From positions 2,077,648-2,141,647 of the forward strand of contig NZ_JNIO01000008.1 of assembly GCF_000702545.1 (NCBI RefSeq): a stretch of 64,000 nucleotides of DNA, written 5' to 3'. Position numbers and translations under genes: made by a program. Under the pieces are notes generated by a model, which was not told where the DNA came from, made no database searches, and saw nothing but the letters and a program-made list of their open reading frames with translations. This stretch comes from Selenomonas sp. AB3002 (GTDB taxonomy: Bacteria; Bacillota; Negativicutes; Selenomonadales; Selenomonadaceae). Positions 63,696 through 64,000 of the stretch are shown one piece after another; positions within the stretch are counted from its first letter, which is position 1; each line of letters begins with the position of its first letter.

Positions 63696-64000
63696 TCTGC
63701 ACTCTCCTTACAACATCATACATTGTGCGCTCGCAGTGTACATCTGATGACATATAAAAAATCATGCCCCATGATGCCCGAGCACGACCGAACCCGTATG
63801 ACTATTGATTTTTGCTGAAGTAATTATAGCACAGGCCCATGTTACAATGCAACACATGATGCAAGAAAATCTCTCTCCAAAGTACACAGCCAAAATTTTT
63901 ACATCTTCCCTGAAAATAACTATTTTTTCTTCATTAAGTGTAAACTTGACAGTCTTTTCCTTTCATCATTCTTCCATTGACTTTCTTTAGTACCTAGTAT
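62972..64000. repeat. Right copy of the window-terminal direct repeat
   Basis: Same sequence and orientation as 1-1031, shorter by two bases. It reaches the window edge, stopping 5 bases before the end of the synthetase -10 element. The gap 63696-64000 equals 727-1031 and holds no gene. Confidence 0.95.

Overview
The window looks like chromosomal DNA of a Negativicute, most likely a Selenomonas-type (Selenomonadaceae) anaerobe. This is inferred from content: a diderm cell envelope (RND efflux pump, AsmA-like protein, an S-layer-homology remnant of the OmpM porin type) beside Firmicutes features (glmS ribozyme, DUF3793 next to a clostridial-type flavodoxin, rubrerythrin, futalosine-route MqnA, Fst-like type I toxin). 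The sequence is G+C-rich by eye. Most genes stand in short one- to three-gene units separated by clear hairpin terminators. I see no replication, partition, phage or CRISPR genes.

Layout. 1-10.9 kb: start of brnQ, acyl-CoA synthetase, small secreted proteins and an SLH remnant, rsmG, malic enzyme, an ArsR-thioredoxin-flavin reductase operon, tRNA-Arg and sucCD. 10.9-18.7 kb: Fst-like toxin-antitoxin locus, galM, a serine/threonine exporter, a MEMO-AMMECR1 fusion, glmS with its ribozyme, and a TSUP transporter. 18.8-29.6 kb: a 1000-residue flagellin without other flagellar genes, a MarR-regulated RND pump, mqnA, and a surface-glycan gene pair. 29.8-43.2 kb: tex overlapping a tandem CobT fusion, two chemoreceptors, apbE, a Fur-box flavodoxin/DUF3793 operon, an AsmA-like protein and asparaginase. 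43.4-57.2 kb: HAD phosphatase, AEC transporter, a solute-binding lipoprotein with an EAL phosphodiesterase, an anion transporter, rubrerythrin, a complete IS1182-type element, a MutS-like ATPase, a second small-toxin candidate and a phosphohexomutase. 57.3-63.7 kb: SIS isomerase, membrane proteins, an M48/TPR protease and brnQ again, nearly all broken by single-base deletions.

Two large-scale observations matter most for anyone using this sequence. First, the last 1029 bases repeat the first 1031, differing only by two one-base deletions, so the window holds both ends of a 63-kb tandem duplication or, more likely, an untrimmed or circularised assembly overlap. Second, about 14 inferred one-base deletions, all at short homopolymers, are concentrated between 57.9 and 63.5 kb; the two repeat copies show this pattern directly. 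The region's apparent pseudogenes are probably mostly sequencing error.

The most interesting biology is in small elements: a complete Fst/par-like type I toxin-antitoxin locus with direct repeats and convergent promoters (11.07-11.37 kb), a second toxin/antisense candidate (55.3-55.65 kb), the glmS ribozyme with a mobile repeat between it and its gene, a family of long palindromes whose stems co-vary, and a hairpin that buries the Shine-Dalgarno sequence of a secreted-protein gene.
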